Assembly: GCA_937943665.1 (NCBI GenBank)
Contig: CALEAR010000081.1
Span: 1-9,493, forward strand
Source: an uncultured Alcanivoracaceae bacterium
GTDB lineage: Bacteria; Pseudomonadota; Gammaproteobacteria; Pseudomonadales; Alcanivoracaceae
DNA: 9,493 nucleotides
Direction: 5' to 3'
Part shown: one piece after another, positions 8,020-9,493 of the stretch
Layout of the letters: every line of letters starts with the position of its first letter
How positions within the stretch are numbered: position 1 is the stretch's first letter
Program-made: the position numbers and the translations under genes
The notes under the pieces: model-generated
What the model was told of the DNA's origin: nothing
What the model saw: only the letters and a program-made list of their open reading frames with translations
Databases searched by the model: none

Positions 8020-8031
8020 GCGCAGAGTGCG

Positions 8032-8388
8032 TTATTTTAACAACCTTGGCATTAAAGGGTAACGGTATTGTTCGCCATTATTCGCTTTAATACCACCCAC
8101 AATGGTAAAGATGAGGGTGAATACATACAGCAAACCTAGTAAAGGAATACCAATTACCACCACCACCAAGGCAGAGCAAATTAACCCAGCAATCACCACC
8201 CCTAGGTGAAAGTTAGTGGCTTCTTTGCCTTGGTCATCCACAAAGGGGTGCATATCCTTTTTCAACTGCCATAACACAGCCGTACCCAATAAATTCCCTA
8301 AAGGGATCACCAAACCTAACAGGCCAATTAAATGGCAGAACATGGCCATTTGTTTTGCATCCTCAGGGATTGCAGAGGGTGTATTCAT
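8032..8388 (-). CDS. DUF4870 (Tic20-like) small integral membrane protein
   Basis: A 118-residue inner-membrane protein of unknown function. Hydrophobic segments lie at about 14-42 (with a central Pro-Leu-Gly-Asn break, perhaps a hairpin), 62-80 and 81-101. The family signatures are the loop [14 protein letters not shown] (47-60) and the C-terminal [15 protein letters not shown] (98-112), which identify DUF4870. AAGGA about 8 nt before the ATG supports the start. It is divergent from yicC and ends at its own strong terminator, so it is probably monocistronic. A gene of this type is also found beside rph in Pseudomonas (recalled, not checked), which suggests conserved neighbourhood rather than a shared pathway. 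No function is inferred. Confidence 0.93.
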   Translation of the reverse strand: MNTPSAIPEDAKQMAMFCHLIGLLGLVIPLGNLLGTAVLWQLKKDMHPFVDDQGKEATNFHLGVVIAGLICSALVVVVIGIPLLGLLYVFTLIFTIVGGIKANNGEQYRYPLMPRLLK

Positions 8389-8491
8389 GGTATTTCCTTC
8401 ATAGTGTAATAAATCAACATCAAACTATAATAGGCCAACAAATCATAAGTTTGCTACCATAAATTGTTTATCCCTTCCTCACGAGAGAATT
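8389..8491. promoter_or_regulatory. Divergent intergenic region, DUF4870 / yicC
   Basis: This 103-nt AT-rich space must hold the start signals of both divergent genes. A TATAAT hexamer (8426-8431, + strand) could be the yicC -10, giving a leader of about 55 nt, but no good -35 is found at 16-18 bp. On the minus strand TATTAT overlaps the same place and could serve DUF4870. No operator-like palindrome stands out. Confidence 0.35.
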
Positions 8492-9355
8492 ATGATACAT
8501 AGCATGACGGCCTTTGCCCGCGTGGAAACCCACCACGAGGGCACCGCAATAATTTGGGAAGTTCGTTCAGTAAACCAGCGCTTTTTAGATTTACACCCAC
8601 GCCTACCCGATGCCCTTAAAACCATCGAAAGCCAAGTGCGTGAGCGCTGCCGCCAACAATTGCACCGCGGTAAGGTGGAGCTAACCCTGCGATTACACCA
8701 CGAAGCCAAAGAGCCCACCATTGCGATTAACGAGCCCTTGCTGGCGCAACTACAGGATGCCTTGCTCACCTTGCGCAACCAACTGCCTAACCCTGCTCCC
8801 ACGCAGCTCACCGAATTATTACATTATCCAGGGCTGCTGCAGCAGGAAGATGTGGATTATGACGCTCTACAGGCCCCAGCCTTAAAAGCACTGGAGCAAG
8901 CCCTAAGGGAGCTTTGCCAAGCCCGTGCAAGTGAGGGCAAGGCCTTGGCCGGCTTTATTGAGCAGCGCCTAAATGCCATGGATGAACACCTCCAGGTGGT
9001 GGAATCCGCCTTGCCAGAGATTCTGGCTCACCACCAACAAAAGCTGCGCGAACGCGTCGCAGAGGCGGTGGAATCCGTGGATGAAGAGCGGTTAGAGCAA
9101 GAGCTAGTGATACTCGCTAACCGCATGGATGTGGCAGAAGAGTTAGACCGCCTGCGTGCCCACCAACAGGAAGCCAAACGCATTTTAGCCAAAGGGGGCG
9201 CTGTGGGGCGTCGTTTAGATTTTTTGATGCAGGAGTTCAACCGAGAGGCCAATACCCTCGCTTCCAAATCCATTGACGCGCGCACCACCAAGGCAGCGGT
9301 GGAGCTTAAGGTGCTCATAGAGCAAATGCGCGAACAAGTGCAAAACATCGAGTAA
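8492..9355 (+). CDS. yicC: YicC-family endoribonuclease
   Basis: YicC proteins are conserved bacterial proteins. The E. coli member is reported to be an endoribonuclease that cleaves the small RNA RyhB. The 287 residues equal the E. coli length. Family motifs are the N-terminal MIHSMTAFAR (usually MxxMTGFxR), EVRSVNQRFLDL (23-34), RGKVEL (59-64), and the strongly conserved C-terminal block GGAVGRRLDFLMQEFNREAN followed by TLASKS (about 235-260). The middle (about 120-230) is rich in charged helices. The start is supported by GAGAG a few bases upstream and by the conserved first residues, which leave no room for a longer form. It is close to rph/pyrE as in many gammaproteobacteria, but the next gene is an exporter, not gmk. 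Confidence 0.95.
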   Translation: MIHSMTAFARVETHHEGTAIIWEVRSVNQRFLDLHPRLPDALKTIESQVRERCRQQLHRGKVELTLRLHHEAKEPTIAINEPLLAQLQDALLTLRNQLPNPAPTQLTELLHYPGLLQQEDVDYDALQAPALKALEQALRELCQARASEGKALAGFIEQRLNAMDEHLQVVESALPEILAHHQQKLRERVAEAVESVDEERLEQELVILANRMDVAEELDRLRAHQQEAKRILAKGGAVGRRLDFLMQEFNREANTLASKSIDARTTKAAVELKVLIEQMREQVQNIE

Positions 9356-9363
9356 GCCCCTCG

Positions 9364-9493
9364 ATGGATTGGCCAGCTTGGTTTGCGGTGGCGGGGTTTT
9401 GCTTAGCGGGGGCCATGTCCCCTGGGCCTTCCTTAGCGTTAGTATTAAAGCACACCCTTAATGCCGGCCGCCGCCAAGGCATGATAGTGGGTT
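9364..9493 (+). CDS. LysE/RhtB-family amino-acid exporter, N-terminal fragment (3' partial)
   Basis: Only the first 43 codons are in the window. They begin with MDWPAWFAVAGF, run into a hydrophobic segment, and contain LAGAMSPGPSLALVL followed by GRRQGMIVG. A small-residue MSPGP in the first transmembrane helix, then a polar turn with G-R-R-x-G, is the recognisable N-terminal signature of LysE/RhtB-type exporters, inner-membrane proteins that export amino acids such as lysine, homoserine or threonine. The substrate cannot be told from this part. The start is 8 nt after the yicC stop without a clear ribosome-binding site, so it may be co-transcribed and coupled to yicC. Confidence 0.85.
   Translation, partial: MDWPAWFAVAGFCLAGAMSPGPSLALVLKHTLNAGRRQGMIVG

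Noticed and set aside
9028..9348. Arg/Ser-rich open frame opposite yicC
   Set aside because: It is the antisense of the charged helical part of YicC and has no ribosome-binding site.

Overview
The window is chromosomal DNA from a gammaproteobacterium, most likely a free-living member of the broad Pseudomonadales/Cellvibrionales/Oceanospirillales group. The evidence is gene order plus protein character. coaBC-dut-algC-argB followed by a pyrE/rph/yicC block is the Pseudomonas-type order. A slmA gene between the two blocks recalls the enterobacterial dut-slmA-pyrE-rph-yicC order. Coding density is high. There is no mobile element, CRISPR array, tRNA or rRNA, so this is a housekeeping region with a few lineage-specific members.

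Layout. (1) Positions 1-5391 (+): coaBC (5' end cut by the window edge), dut, a membrane-anchored AlgC-family protein, argB and slmA, closely spaced and probably largely co-transcribed. They serve coenzyme A synthesis, dUTP removal, (by family) hexose-phosphate metabolism, arginine synthesis and nucleoid occlusion. (2) A hairpin at 5394-5420 separates slmA from a convergent bacteriohemerythrin gene (5416-5838, -). (3) 5955-7958 (-): rph, pyrE and a secreted DUF4124-like coiled-coil protein, each 3 nt from the next, form a tight operon. The hemerythrin gene lies downstream of it, with its own perfect FNR/Anr-type box. (4) A strong bidirectional terminator (7992-8019) ends a DUF4870 membrane-protein gene (8032-8388, -). 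(5) yicC (+) is divergent from DUF4870 and is followed by the start of a LysE/RhtB-type exporter cut by the right edge.

Main observation. The AlgC-family gene at 1544-3877 is an intact 777-residue reading frame that keeps the alpha-D-phosphohexomutase fold but has lost the catalytic machinery. The phosphoserine is Gly, two of the three Mg-binding Asp are replaced, the N-terminal Tyr/Arg motif is missing, and several sugar- and phosphate-binding residues are substituted. It is fused to an N-terminal module with two transmembrane segments and an extracytoplasmic domain. It therefore looks like a membrane-tethered pseudo-mutase at the conserved algC locus, perhaps a sensor or regulator. The second notable signal is the perfect TTGAT-N4-ATCAA box upstream of the hemerythrin gene, which suggests oxygen- (or NO-) responsive expression.
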